Notes under the pieces: model-generated
What the model saw: the letters and a program-made list of their open reading frames with translations, nothing else
The model's database searches: none
What the model was told of the DNA's origin: nothing
Position numbers and translations under genes: made by a program
Assembly (NCBI GenBank): GCA_037176725.1
Contig: JAZBRS010000044.1
Location: 1 to 64,000 of the forward strand
DNA: 64,000 nucleotides
Direction: 5' to 3'
Origin: Posidonia oceanica
Lineage: Eukaryota > Streptophyta > Magnoliopsida > Alismatales > Posidoniaceae
Shown here: positions 19,505-31,036 of the stretch, piece after piece
How the letters are laid out: every line of letters begins with the position of its first letter
Position numbering within the stretch: position 1 is the first letter of the stretch

Positions 19505-19941
19505 TAATATATATAAATAGTTATGAATTTAAATTAATTCTAAAATATCTACAAAACTAAATAATCTCCTTTACAAAATTATAGAAGATATTCATTTTAA
19601 ATTTAAGTTACTTAATAAATAAACTTACATTTGTTCTGGACAATATAAGGGCAGCATGGTTAAGAGTTGTTCCTCAGGCTAGAACTACCACCAACTTCTC
19701 TTGTTCTTCACATTAATTAAACATTCAAGCGTTTCTCCATGTCCCAGAGGGAATCCTTGCACCTTCATTGCTAGTCTGGTACTCTCTCTCTCTCTCTCTT
19801 ATTGGAATCCTTGGACCTTTGTTGCTGGTGTCACTGGTACTCTCTCTCTCTCTCTCTCTCTGCTAAGCAATTTTTTCTCTATTTTTCAGGAAACATCATA
19901 TCATACTTCTCTCATTCTTCACATTAATTAAACATTCAAGC
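19505..19941 (+). repeat. second SWEET 5'-flank with degenerate exon-1 cassettes (unit 1)
   Basis: This repeats 15780-16195: the leader at 19505-19725, then exon-1-like sequence at about 19731-19775 with the start codon lost, then a shortened cassette at about 19800-19840. Each is followed by a (CT)n tract and the GGAAACATCATATCA exon-2-like start. No complete first exon is present until ATG 19942. Confidence 0.65.
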
Positions 19942-22130
19942 ATGTCTTCATTTCCCGTAGGGAATCCATGGGCTTTGCTGCTGGTATCACTGGTACACAC
20001 ACACACACAATGTCTCTCTCTCTCTCTCTCTAAGCAATTTTTTCTCTATTTATTCAGGAAACATAATATCATTCATGGTGTTCTTAGCTCCAGTGTAATC
20101 TCTCTCACTATATATCTATTTGCTAGTCTAATAGTTTTCCAATCAAACTTAGGTAGTGTTTGGAAATACTTTTTTGTGCCAGCTTATTATGTTAAGCGTT
20201 TAATGTCCAATCAGCTTTTCCAAATGATGTCTGATACACGATCTTTTTCAAAAAAGCTGATAGTAGCATTTTAGTGTATTTTAAACTATTGAATAGCTTT
20301 TTGAAAAGCTAAAGGGTGTTAGCATTTCAAAAAGATATGAATATTAGTCATTATTTCTTGAATGATATCTTCAAAAGTTGATTTTAATTATAGCATGAAC
20401 CTAACAAAATTACAACATGAAGATTCCGACGGCGGTGGCGTCGGCGGTGGTAATGGCAACAACGACGGCAATATAGTCTTTTAATTAACTCATAAGTGTT
20501 TATTAGACATACAAACCAAAAAAGCTTTTCTTTTCCTTCAGAAAAACTGTAAACAGTATGGCTTAACAAAAAGTCAGCTTTTCCCAGTAAGCTACATAAG
20601 AAAAAGTATTTTCAAACATAACCTTACATGACAATGTCCACATAACTCAATAATTGAAGTTTCAAAATGGCCTCCTTGCAGCTAGAATCCTACGAAAACG
20701 TGGGCAATTTGATTTATTACAGGCAACCATAAGATTTAGGTCAAACTTCATCTCTCAAGAAGAGTGGGCCTCACATTGAAGAATCCACTCTTATGAAGAG
20801 CATGTTGCCTTTGACATTATATCATACCCACCCTACAGTAATGACATGTTGTCTTTGTCTGTTTACACGCATGCATTTATAGGCCGACATTTTACAAGAT
20901 CTACAAGAATAAATTGATAGAGGCATTTGACTCTGTGCCGTATGTGGTGGCTCTATTTAGTGCCACGTTGTGGCTCTACTTTTCCTTGCTCGCTTCTGAC
21001 TTGCTGATAATGACCACCAACTCTGCTGGATGTGTCATTGAAGCAATCTACATAGTTGTCTTCCTGATGTCAGCACCGAAGAAACCCAAAGTACGTACTC
21101 TTCCCAGTAATCCACTTCATATCATATTTGATTTTGTTGGTATATGCAGTTGCATGACATGACCTAACTCCATGATTTCATGTTTGCAGATATTCACGAT
21201 TAAGCTGGTGATATTTATGAACGTTTGCCTCTTTGGATCATTGTTGTTCATCACCATGGTGTTCACTTCAGGAGAGAAACGCACTAGCATTGTTGGGTGG
21301 GCCAGTTCAACCATTGCCTTCATGGTCTTCCTCTCACCCTGGAGTGTCATTGTAAGTCTCGATACCATAATGCAAACCATGCTAAACAAATTAAACAACA
21401 CAAATTCTAGGGCATTAATCAGGTTTTTAGTTTAGAACTTAAGACTCAGAATATGACCAAAAGGTTGGCTAAGTACGTAGTTAAGAAAATTAAAAAAATG
21501 AAGAGATTCCAAGAGTGACCTCTATGAGTATAGTACTTGAAAAAAAGCTTGACCTCTTATTCAAAACTATTGTACCACTTTTTCCTTTGTAGGTCCGATA
21601 TTTAACAACGGGTATATATCTATTAAAAATCTAACATCACACTAGAAGGATGTGGTGCATGCTGTGGTGTGGGTTAATTTCACTCGAATATGCTATTGTA
21701 ATGGTGCAGAGATTGGTGATCAAAACGAAAAGTGTAAAGTACATGCCCTTCACACTTTCCCTTTTCCTCACACTCAGTGCAATTGCTTGGTTCTTCTACG
21801 GCTTCCTCGTTCATGATTACTACGTTGTTGCAGTAAGTTCGAAACCCTACTCTCACTTTGTTTCAAATTAACGAAATTTCTCTTGGATGCCACTATTAAA
21901 CTCCTAAATCCCTTTTTCTTGTCTGTATATATTTGCAGTTGCCAAACATTCTAGGTTTCCACTTCGGTATGGCACAGATGACCCTTTTCATAATATACAA
22001 GGAGAAGAAAAACAAGAACCCCGATCAAAAGCTACCTAAGATAGCCATGAATGCTATCATGCAAGAATCTGAAGTGGCGAAGGATGAGAAGAACAATGAT
22101 GTCGAGACCGATTCTGTTAATGTCTCATGA
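19942..22130 (+). pseudogene. SWEET sugar transporter copy 1, exon-1 frameshift
   Basis: Six exons by GT-AG and comparison with copy 3: 19942-19992, 20058-20094, 20883-21090, 21190-21351, 21710-21832 and 21939-22130. Exons 2-6 are open and encode the two MtN3 triple-helix repeats ([58 protein letters not shown]). Exon 1 has lost one base in the NPWA motif, so the ATG frame does not join exon 2. Exon 5 has an extra GTT codon, and exon 4 carries Trp for Leu in SPLSVI. It could only be functional with another start. It is otherwise well preserved, so the inactivation looks recent. Confidence 0.8.
20152..20623. mobile_element. Harbinger-like MITE in SWEET intron 2, copy 1
   Basis: 472 bp with inverted ends GGTAGTGTTTGGAAATACTT and AAGTATTTTCAAACATAACC, flanked by TTA on both sides (20149-20151 and 20624-20626), as in PIF/Harbinger insertions. 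It includes a GGCGGTGG-type GC-rich patch. The element is at the same position in all three SWEET copies. Confidence 0.65.
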
Positions 22131-22861
22131 AACTCAGCAGTTTCCAAGATAGTGTTTGGTAATGATTATGGACAGAATAATTATGAGAATAATTTTGAGA
22201 GTAAGCTAGATTTTTTGACAATAAAAGAAAGTTTGCTTATTTTTCATACTCTATAATTCTGTTTGGTTGCACTTATTCAAAAATGATTATGCGGTGTACA
22301 AATGTCTATTTTGCCTTTATTGATATAAAAACAAAAAATAGGAGATTTTATTCTTCCTTTTCAATTGCAAATGCCTTTAATGGCCTCCATATGTGAAAAT
22401 TAGAAAGTGATAAATATGAAAAATGATAAAAGAGTTCTTTTTGTTCTCACGTCAAATTAAAAAATGAGAAAGGGACATATTTTTAAAGTCAAATTAGAAT
22501 ATAAGAAAGAAACATATTTTTGCCAAAGTTACATCCAACGGACCACATGTCCACAACCAATTGATCTACGACATTATTGAGAATTGCCTCAGGAGCTCTT
22601 TAAAGTATATCGCATGTTTAAATAAAGAAAGAGTGAATCTATATTTTTTTTATAGACATCAATAATAAATAGAATCTAATACAAATTTTGTAAATAGTTA
22701 TTCTACATGTCAAATGTATTGAGAAGCTAAAATCTACTTAAGTTTCAAATTCAAGCAAATAAGTCATAAACATAAATTCCAAATAACTTCAAGTGAATAA
22801 GTCAAACAAAAATAAGATCCAAATTTGTTCAACCTAATAAGTCATTCAAATATATGATCCA
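22131..22861. other. SWEET 3' flank, unit 1, ending at the unit breakpoint
   Basis: AT-rich sequence homologous to 46816-47542 and 62421-63043. Similarity ends sharply at ATATATGATCC (22861). In units 2 and 3 the sequence goes on to the Myb/SANT-like exon, which unit 1 lacks. No gene is seen. Confidence 0.7.
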
Positions 22862-23594
22862 TGCACATAGTGCCATGCGGATCGACATGATGTTACCATC
22901 GATAAAGGGAGACTAAACTTTTCTTAGAACTCTCTCAGGGATTGATTTCTCTCCACTATTTTTCTCTGAAATTCTCATGAACCTCTTACTCAATTTCTCC
23001 GTCCTCCTCTTTACCTTGTGGGGGTACCTGTGCTTTTATAGAAGTAGGGGAGGAACAAAAAAGGCATGGCAAGACCAGCTCAACAAAGTTTCCAATTCAG
23101 GGATGTTATATGCTGCAAAACCAGCGTACAACGTTATCCGTTGGAATACCAGCATATAACGACCTCTGAGGCTTAGATGCCAGGATAAAGGAATATTCCC
23201 CAATTAAAATGTCATTAAATGTGATTAAACCAGTGTTGATTGCTTTGACCGGTCAATAGGTTGTGAAGAAGGCATAAATCATAGATCACAATTTTGGCCA
23301 AATAAGGAAAATTATTGATTGACACTGTTGGACGCTGGAAAACCAGTGTCCAATGTTATAAGCTGGGAATCCTGCGTATAATGCCCTGAGTCAGCCCAAC
23401 TCCCAAATTTGGTCAAGAACTGAAGGACATTCAGGCAGTTGACACTTCAAGCTTAGCAATAAGGGATAAGATGATGTTTTGAACCAGAGAATATGTGTTT
23501 GGCTCAAAGTGAGAGGTCCAAGATTGAGCAAAGAGTTTCTAAGAACGACCTAATGCAACGGACTACGCTACTATGAATGGAGTGCCAAAACAAG
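22862..23594. other. unassigned sequence left of the minisatellite
   Basis: Unique sequence with repeated phrases (ACCAGCGTACAACGTTATCC, ACCAGTGTCCAATGTTATAAG). It is probably part of the 3' non-coding region of the Tat/Ogre-like element to its right. No open frame worth calling. Confidence 0.4.
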
Positions 23595-24350
23595 GTATCT
23601 ACAAGGACCAGCCCTTTTCTTTTGCCCGACTCAGCTCCAGGTGGACGGCGTCCTACCTGCTTACTTCCTCGGGCGAGGACAATCCTTTTCCTTTTGCGCG
23701 ACTCCGCTCCAGGCTGACAGAGTCCTGCCTGCTTGCAACCTCTAGTGAGGACAAGGCTTTTCCTTTTGCGCGACTCCACTCCGGGCAGACGGAGTCCCGC
23801 CTACTTGCTTCTGCGGGTGAGGACAAGCCTTTTTCTTTCGTGCGACTCTACTCTGGGGGCGGAGTCTTACCTACTTGCTTCCTTAGGCGAGGACAAGCCG
23901 TTTACCTTCGCACGACTGCACTCCGGGCGAACAGAGTCCCGCCTGCTTGCTTCCTCAGGCGAGGACAAGACTTTTTCTTTTGCACGACTCCACTTCGGGC
24001 AGACAAAGTCATGCCTGCGTGCTGCCTTGGGCGAGGACAAGTCTTTTCCTTTTGCGCGACTTCGCTATGGGGGGACGAAGTCCCGCTTACTTGCAACCTC
24101 AAGTGAGGACATGCCTTTTCGTTTTGCACGACTCCGCTCCGGGCGGACGGAGTCCTACCTGCTTGCTTCCTCGGGCGAGGACAAGCCTTTTTCTTTCGTG
24201 CGACTCCGCTCTCGGCAGACAGAGTCTTGCCAGCTTGCTTCCTCGCGCGAGAACAAGCCTTTTTCTTTTGCACGACTCCGCTCCAGGTGGACGAAGTCCA
24301 ACCTGCTTGCTTCCTTTGACAAGGACATGCCTTTTTCTCTCGCGACTTCG
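23595..24350 (+). repeat. 72-bp minisatellite, about ten copies
   Basis: The anchor GAGGAC recurs at 23675, 23747, 23819, 23889, 23961, 24033, 24105, 24177, 24249 and 24321, i.e. a 72-bp period with one 70-bp step. Because 72 is a multiple of three, each frame is a 24-residue peptide repeat (for example DKPFSFARLRSGRTES plus about eight residues), giving ORFs of up to 250 codons. The 2-bp slip at 23819-23889 switches frame. It lies upstream of a Tat-type LTR, where Ogre/Tat elements often carry minisatellites. Confidence 0.9.
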
Positions 24351-25544
24351 CGAGGTCCTGCTTGCTTTGTTTTCCTTGTGCCGAACGGACAAGGACATTT
24401 TTCCTTCTTTAGGCTGGCAACCCAAACTTGTCGATTGACAACCGTCATACTGCCTAGCCTTCCTCTCGATGCCTGGAGCGTTTAGTCACCCCCTGGTATC
24501 ATCTGCCTGATACCAGTGGCATCTTTTTGCTGCCTTCGGTATCGTGCTCTCATCTCCCTGGGCTGGCAGCCCTAACTGCCCGGATGACATCCGTTAAAGT
24601 GTCCGAGGTCACAGGCAGCATGCACGATAGTCTTGTCTGGGGTCCTCCTCCTAGCTGGTAGCCCTAACTGCCCGGACGACAAGCACATTAGTCTTGTCTA
24701 GTGTCCCTCTTTGCGAGGGTTTGGATTAACTGCCAACTTGTCATCCGACATCACATTGCATCCTTTTAGCATTTCTATGCATCCCATAGCATAATGTTGC
24801 ATTGCATGGCATCTTGTCGCATGTCCTTGCATCTCATGCCACCACGCACTTCTCGTATACCCCCAGTAGAGTCAGCACTAGCATTACATGACATCACATT
24901 ACATTGTATATACACTACACTACATTGCATGCCACTTCGTCGCATCACATTTTTACCACATTTGCATCACATTGCATCGCATCATATGGCATAACATCGC
25001 ATCCTCATTGCGCTGACATACTCCGTGTGGCCACCACACCAACTCCAGCACATCACACACATAACACCAGCATCTTACACATAGCATCTGCATCGCCTTC
25101 GCTTAGAGCAGAGCTCATCGAATGGCACCCCCGCGTTAGAGCCATACTGCTCAGCGATTGGCATTCCCCTCATTCGAGCTGGGTGGCTAAGCACGCAACA
25201 TTGCATTATCCACAACATCCTCACACACTCATGCAACGCCCGCGTCTCTCCCAGCGGAGTTCAGCGCAATGAGCATTAGTGTAAGCATTGCACCAACGTC
25301 TGCATTGCACAATCTGCATTGGTATCACATCTTAGCACTCACATCAGAATTGCATCATCATTCAGCATCTGCACTCACGTCTGCATTTCCATTTGCTTTG
25401 TGGCGATGAGTCATGACTTTCGGTGTGTCCATTGGATAAGTGACTCATGCCAACAACATTGTGCTCCTGCCGGCTCAGGCGGGGTGTCTTGTCAACCCTG
25501 AGCACCGGCCTCAGTTCCCTCGACCTCGCTCAGGGAGGGGCATC
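24351..25544 (+). other. 3' non-coding region of a Tat/Ogre-like element with polypurine tract
   Basis: Contains repeated TAACTGCCCGGAtGACA-like phrases (24570-24690), then a long CAT/GCATCACATT-rich simple stretch (24770-25420), and ends in CAGGGAGGGGCATCAG immediately before the LTR start TAGACACCCC. The purine run and LTR start match plant Tat/Ogre elements. No ORF with recognisable domains. Confidence 0.5.
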
Positions 25545-27750
25545 AGTAGACACCCCATTTTGACAATTGATCGTTGGTGCATTTTCTCTAGGAGCTTGCT
25601 CAGATCCAGGCATGGCGGACCTGAACCCCCAACCTAGACCTAAACCCTAACCCTAACCGCACCTCCAACCTAAACCCCACCTCTTAGCCAAACCAAACCC
25701 CAAAACCAACCCAAAACCTTCACACCACTAACCTCCACAACCCAAAGCCCACTGGTGGCCCAAACTCCAAAGAAATGGGCCCAGATTTCATTGCAAAAGC
25801 TCTGTCCAGTCAAATCGCGTTTTGCATGCGTGGGTTAGTCTCGCGTTTTGTATGCGCGTCTCCCCTAGGTCAAAAGCTGTTGCAGGCCAAACTATCTTGC
25901 TCCGTGACTTGGTTAGCCGACCTCCCCCAGAGCTCCGACGTGCCCCACGTGCACCTTGGACACCAGGCTCCAGCCAGGACCCAACACCAGCCTCAGCTCC
26001 ACCGGTTTGTGCACCCAACCACTTGTTTAAACTTCTCCCACGCGTGGACTGACACGCCACGACCTCCATGCTTCCTGACTTGTACCAGCTGACTTTCACG
26101 CCTCTAGCACCCCACAACCTCGCCCCACGTCGCCATGCCACCACGACCTCGCCATGCCACCTCCAGCCTTTTGCAGGCGTTGATAGAGCATAAACAGGAA
26201 GGGAGGAATCCATTCGAACAGGGGCAGAAGAGAAGCTCACTCCTGTAGCACTCCACACTCTCTCCCTCGGATCCCTGAGCCTTCCCTGCATCCCCGGGCC
26301 TCCAATTTGCATCCCTAAGCCAGCATCAGTCCCGTCGAGCCACTGCAAGCTCAGCCCAATCCCCTTCCTACCTCTACAACCACCTCCATTGCAAGCCTCC
26401 GTCGGCTAACCCAACAGGCCACAGCCCGTGCCACCGCACCTCCAAGTTTTGCACGAACACCCTCTGAGCATCCACGAGTGCAGCCCAGCCCACAGTGCCG
26501 TCATTGTTGCTTCCCGTGTTGTCACCGCCCAGGGCGGCGCCGTCCGTCGGCACCCCACGTTGGGGAGCCTCTCCACGAGCCCCCGCAGGTGAGCAATGCC
26601 TCCTCTAGCCTCGTGGCACTCCCCCTTGCTTCCTACTCAGTTAATTGCATGTAATTTAGCCTCGCTTGCCGGATTTCTGCCACCGTTTGTCGACGATGGC
26701 TTCATCGGCCGTGCGAGGCCGTTGGCCACTGAGCACGGCCAGGGAATGCCCACTGCCACCTACATTGTCTTCCCATCTCCTTCCTCAGCCCTCTCAGAGC
26801 CCCGTAGCGGCGTCCCGTGGCTTACCAGTCCTCGTCAGGGCCGGCAGACGCATGTATCGCCGGTGAAGAAAGGTGGAGCTGGAGGAAGCGATCTGGGCTT
26901 CATTTTCTTGTTTTAATTGCATGATTCTGTTCTCTAATATGCCATCTAGATCTGTACATGTTTGTTTGCTTGTTTTATAATCATTTGCATAGCTGAATTG
27001 GGCACCGAAGTTCACTGTTTGGACTGTCAGAATAGTTCCATGGGAAGCTCTCGCGTAAAGCTCTCGCATCATGACAGTCCAGGCCGGACTTCGAGCCGAG
27101 ATCTTGCACAATACAGGCATCCATTGTGCATACTAGATGCATGTTTGTGTTCCTAGATATGCCATCTAGCTATTCCAATCATTAGTTGCATGTTTTGCAT
27201 CGCTTGCATGGCATTTTTGTGGTGATGAATGTTCACTGTCTGAAGCAGCGTGTCTCGCGTAATGGTTGCGCATACTAATCTCATGTATTGCCTGCGCGTA
27301 TTTAATAGAGGCCAGATAGTGGACAGAGCCCCCGTTTGTCACCTTGCTCCTCGTTTACTCAACTCGCTCGGCTCTGATTTTGCTTCCCTGGCTTGTTTAT
27401 CATTGCATCATGGCATTTCAACTTTGATTGTCAACTTTGGCATGGTTTTGCTAAGCTTTGCACGATTTATAAATGCATGCAGCATACTGCCTTCGGGCGA
27501 ACATAAACCAGCATTATACGCCTACATTAGCCACACAAGAGCGGATTGGCCAAGAAACACCGACTTCCTCGGACGTAACGGGGGTGCCTAACACCTTCCC
27601 CGTGTGTAACAAGAGTCCTTACCTGTTCTCTGGACCGTATTGACCTTGTGTCATATAAATTTGGGTCGGATTTGCATGTTTTGGAGCTGCATAAGTTTTT
27701 TGGCATGTTTTCACATACGGTTTTCCTAGTCTCCCTGTTTTAATAGATAA
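25545..27750 (+). repeat. Tat/Ogre-like LTR (about 2.2 kb)
   Basis: The left end TAGACACCCCATTTTGA follows a purine tract. The right part holds GGTGCCTAACACCTTCCCCG, TTCTCTGGACCGTATTGACC and GGGTCGGATTT, phrases I recognise from plant Tat/Ogre LTRs, and stops just before TGGCGACTCC. The exact ends are uncertain: the expected TG is CA or GT here, and the right end was chosen from the adjacent primer site. It contains a short CCCTAA run (25641-25656) that is too short to be telomeric. Confidence 0.55.
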
Positions 27751-27752
27751 GG

Positions 27753-27763
27753 TGGCGACTCCA
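27753..27763 (+). promoter_or_regulatory. primer-binding site candidate, TGGCGACTCCA
   Basis: TGGCGACTCC right after the LTR is the usual tRNA-Arg primer-binding site of Tat/Ogre elements (family knowledge). The following CTCGAGTCGAGTCCCTCTCGG and GCACCATTGG also look like the 5' leader of such elements. No gag follows; the sequence runs into an inverted LTR within ~100 bp. Confidence 0.5.
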
Positions 27764-27857
27764 TGTCTTTTTCCATGTTTTCCTTTGTGCTCACCCGTTT
27801 TTCTGGTGTTTTCTCGAGTCGAGTCCCTCTCGGATGCACCATTGGCCATGACTCAAC

Positions 27858-29411
27858 CACCACTCGTAGTAGCCCTAAGGCACAAACCTGCAAAGTCACC
27901 AAACTTGCAAGATTCTATTGCAGACAAGCATAAAATCCTTTTTAAAATATGCTTTTCAAAACCAATTTTCTCTTTTCTAACAAAAACCATAAGCATATTT
28001 GAAATCTCTTTATACATACTTGATATGACATCACTTTGTCAAATCAAGTCTAAAACCACCACAAGTCACATTTCGAAAACCATGGTCTACTCTAAATCGG
28101 AGCATGAAACCAGAATCAGTGCTTAGAAAAACCTCAATCACAACTCACGCACACAACACAAAAACCTGTTGTGTCACTCTAACCACAAGCAATCGATCCG
28201 GCCACAAGCAACCACCAAGGCATGTTGCACTACCATGACAAAGCCACCCTGTGTAGGATCCCTTCGTCCCGAGTTCATACTCTAAGAACCCTCAAAAGGT
28301 CCACACTAAGACAACACAAACATAGGGTCTACCCTTTTGGCATCCTTGGTGTCCAGGCCACCTAAGAACTCTAACCCTTGACCCTGCCAGCACCCAAGTC
28401 TTTGTGCTCAAGCCACCTAGGGACTTTAACTCAAGTCTTTGCACCCGGGCCACCCAGGGACTTTAACCCCTGACCCTACCAACTCTCAACTCGGAACCTC
28501 AACCTCAGACTCGTACCTAACCCTCCAGAGGTATCACTCATCCCTGATCCTCTAGCACAATCCTACAACCCTCTTGGTTCCTTGAAAACCACGGCAAAAC
28601 CACGAAAACCACTCGGACCTCAACTTAAGCAAGCAATTCACGACCCCAGAGGCATCAACCATCCGTGGAAGGTCAATCGGGAGCTTCAGTCTCTTGGTCT
28701 CTCAAACCACAAAACCACTTGGACTTCAACCTAAGCAAGCAGCACATGACCCTAGAGGAATCAACCATCCCTGGAAGGCCAACCAAGAGCGTAGGTCTCT
28801 TGGTCCCTCAAAACATAGGAAACCTTTTTCAAAACCATTGCAAATCTTATGTATTTCTTTTCCAAATCCTTTTTGGAAAACTATTTCAAAAATCATTTCA
28901 GAATAATCTCAAAAATACCGCAAAATAACACACAAAACATTATTCAAAAACCACAAAAGCACCAACTAAAAAGATTGCCTGAAAACCACCTACTGCAGGG
29001 GGATGCACAACCAATACGCGCCCCCAACCTGTGTGTCCATTACGCGTGGGCATTTTGCGCCCTCAACCCACACAAGCAATATGCACCTCAGGCCAGAGTA
29101 GTCAGCTTGAGGATGCAAGGCACATACTGCCATCACCCAAATCTCAAAATCCTATAATAACGAGCAATTCAAACATAAAAGCTCGAGGAAACATAAAATC
29201 TCAGTCCCAATACAATAACTTACAATTCTCTAGATTCTGAACTATTAAAATTCACCTAGAATCCACGTTGGCAATATGCAGCAAGAATCTGCACTTGAAA
29301 TTCGTGTCTGGTACCTATGCCTAAAATACATGCCTGAAATTCGTGCCTGTACCTACGCCAGAAATATGCTCTTGGTACTCACACCTCCACCACAAAGACC
29401 CAAGGTGTTAC
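27858..29411 (-). repeat. inverted Tekay-type LTR, truncated at one end
   Basis: On the minus strand it begins TGTAACACCTTGGG (29411 downwards). Its interior shows the family's CAAAACCATTGCAAA, CTTTTCCAAATCC and repeated CCTCAACCTAAGCAAGCA-like phrases and is a diverged relative of 50186-51950. The other end is not found; it stops near the Tat leader. Coding capacity is nil. Confidence 0.5.
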
Positions 29412-30201
29412 ATAATGATACTCACATATAGCAATTTAGTTGTTAATTGATGTCAATTAGAGATGTGATTTAGAGGAGATAAAGAACAATCACTGTGCCC
29501 ATTTCTATAAAAAGAAAAGGTCTGACTCCTTCCTCCATGAACAACAACAATAGACCATCGTCCTCAAGGCCACTCAATAGTGAAAGAAAGATCTCCCTGA
29601 GCACAAGCAATCCTTCGACTCCTTTCTCTTCCCCAACCTTCAAACAAGCAAATCTTGAACTCCATTCTTTTCCCCAACCTTCGGATAGTAAGGTGTAGTG
29701 TGGATACTAGAATATATGATAGGGTAAACAGTACTCTTCTCAATCTGCCCTCAATATAAATCTTTTACCTTTTATCATGTGAAGAAAAGGGGCGTAAAAT
29801 CATGAAATAAAGATCATGTACATGAAATTTCATTTTTTAAATCCTTTTCTATCGTTTGAATATTTTCTCTTGTGTATGACCTTTACATGCTTGCAGGGTT
29901 GTTCCATGATAATTAACATATCACCAAGGAAGTGATTCACAGGGTTGTTCCATGTCAATTAACATATCTTCAAGAAAGTGATTCAAAAGATGTCCCAATA
30001 CATGCAAATATGATGTAAAAACCAAATGTTTGTTTTATAATTGAATATCAAAATGTATCACAAAGGAACTATATTAACGGGGATTTGGCAACCAATTCCC
30101 ATTAGATGATATTTTTTCCCGTATACCGTCACCTCATAAAATACATCGAGCAAATCTAATCCCCTGCTTGGAAAATGCTTTTATTAAACTAAAATGTTTT
30201 G
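29412..30201. repeat. 0.8-kb duplicated segment, copy A
   Basis: Begins TAATGATACTCACATATAGC and ends near GGAAAATGCTTTTATTAAAC. It is a diverged direct repeat of 32551-33410. A small ORF (29495-29698) rich in Ser/Pro/Asn has no recognised homolog. It lacks the ~50-bp segment that copy B has at about 33270-33320. Confidence 0.75.
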
Positions 30202-30361
30202 CTTACCAATGACGGAACTAGGAATTCCCGTTAGGAGGGCCAAACACACATAGCAAAAAACACTAGCAAAGGTTTAACAAAAAACACTAGCAAGGGTTTC
30301 ATTTGATATAGCATTTTTTGTTCTAAATTGTCTACTTTATTCAGATATTATTTTCTATGTT

Positions 30362-30392
<31 letters not shown>

Positions 30393-31036
30393 CAGTTGCA
30401 CAGGCGAAGCCTGAGGGATGTTGAACATTGTTTGTGCTTGGTGTGGTGGACTTGGGGTGGGATTTACGATTTATTAAATGGGTAATTTCAATATAAAGCT
30501 CATGCAACACATGACTCACTATGGTCAGCGACTCATGCAACCATAGCAGCAGCTCACCCTCTCTCTCCTTCTCTAGATATCTCTCTCAAACTCTCTCAAG
30601 CTCTCCCTCAATCTCTTGGCTGTGAATACCTAAAGCCACCACTTTCTTCTCCTTTAATAAGAGCCTCATGTGCAGCATTGTTCATGAACAGTGCCATTAC
30701 GGGATGGTTGTCCAAACAGAGTGCTGTCATGGAATGGTACTATAGTACAACAATGTTTGTCCACCTCATGTTCTGCGTACTCACGGGGCACAACATGCCA
30801 AAATAGGGAATCTAAAGAGAAAAACATCCACAAAATTCACTTTAATTACCCAAGAAGAATATTATATTTGAAGGTAATCAAACACTAATCTGTCCAACAA
30901 GGCTCACAACTCAATCACAAAAAATACAACCAAGTGGAAACTGAATCCCAAAATAAAACTTAAAACTTACAACACTCTAGGCTACTAGAATACACCCAGA
31001 ACCCACACGTCTCCCACAGATTCCTTAGGTGTTACA
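30202..31036. other. mixed repeat debris with (GA)n and an inverted LTR end
   Basis: Contains a (GA)n microsatellite (30361-30388), a CTCTCT-rich patch (30550-30610) and, at the right end, CCTTAGGTGTTACA (31023-31036). The last reads TGTAACACC on the minus strand, the start of a Tekay-type LTR; the phrase ACTACTAGAATACACCCAGAA-like sequence before it fits. The extent of that LTR is not determined. Confidence 0.4.

Noticed and set aside
23733..24485. A 250-codon ORF as a repeat protein gene
   Set aside because: It is the translation of the 72-bp minisatellite; a 2-bp slip switches frame mid-array, and equally long ORFs exist on the other strand.
25641..25656. Telomere-type CCCTAAA repeats
   Set aside because: Only about two to three units, inside the Tat-like LTR; too short for an interstitial telomere tract.
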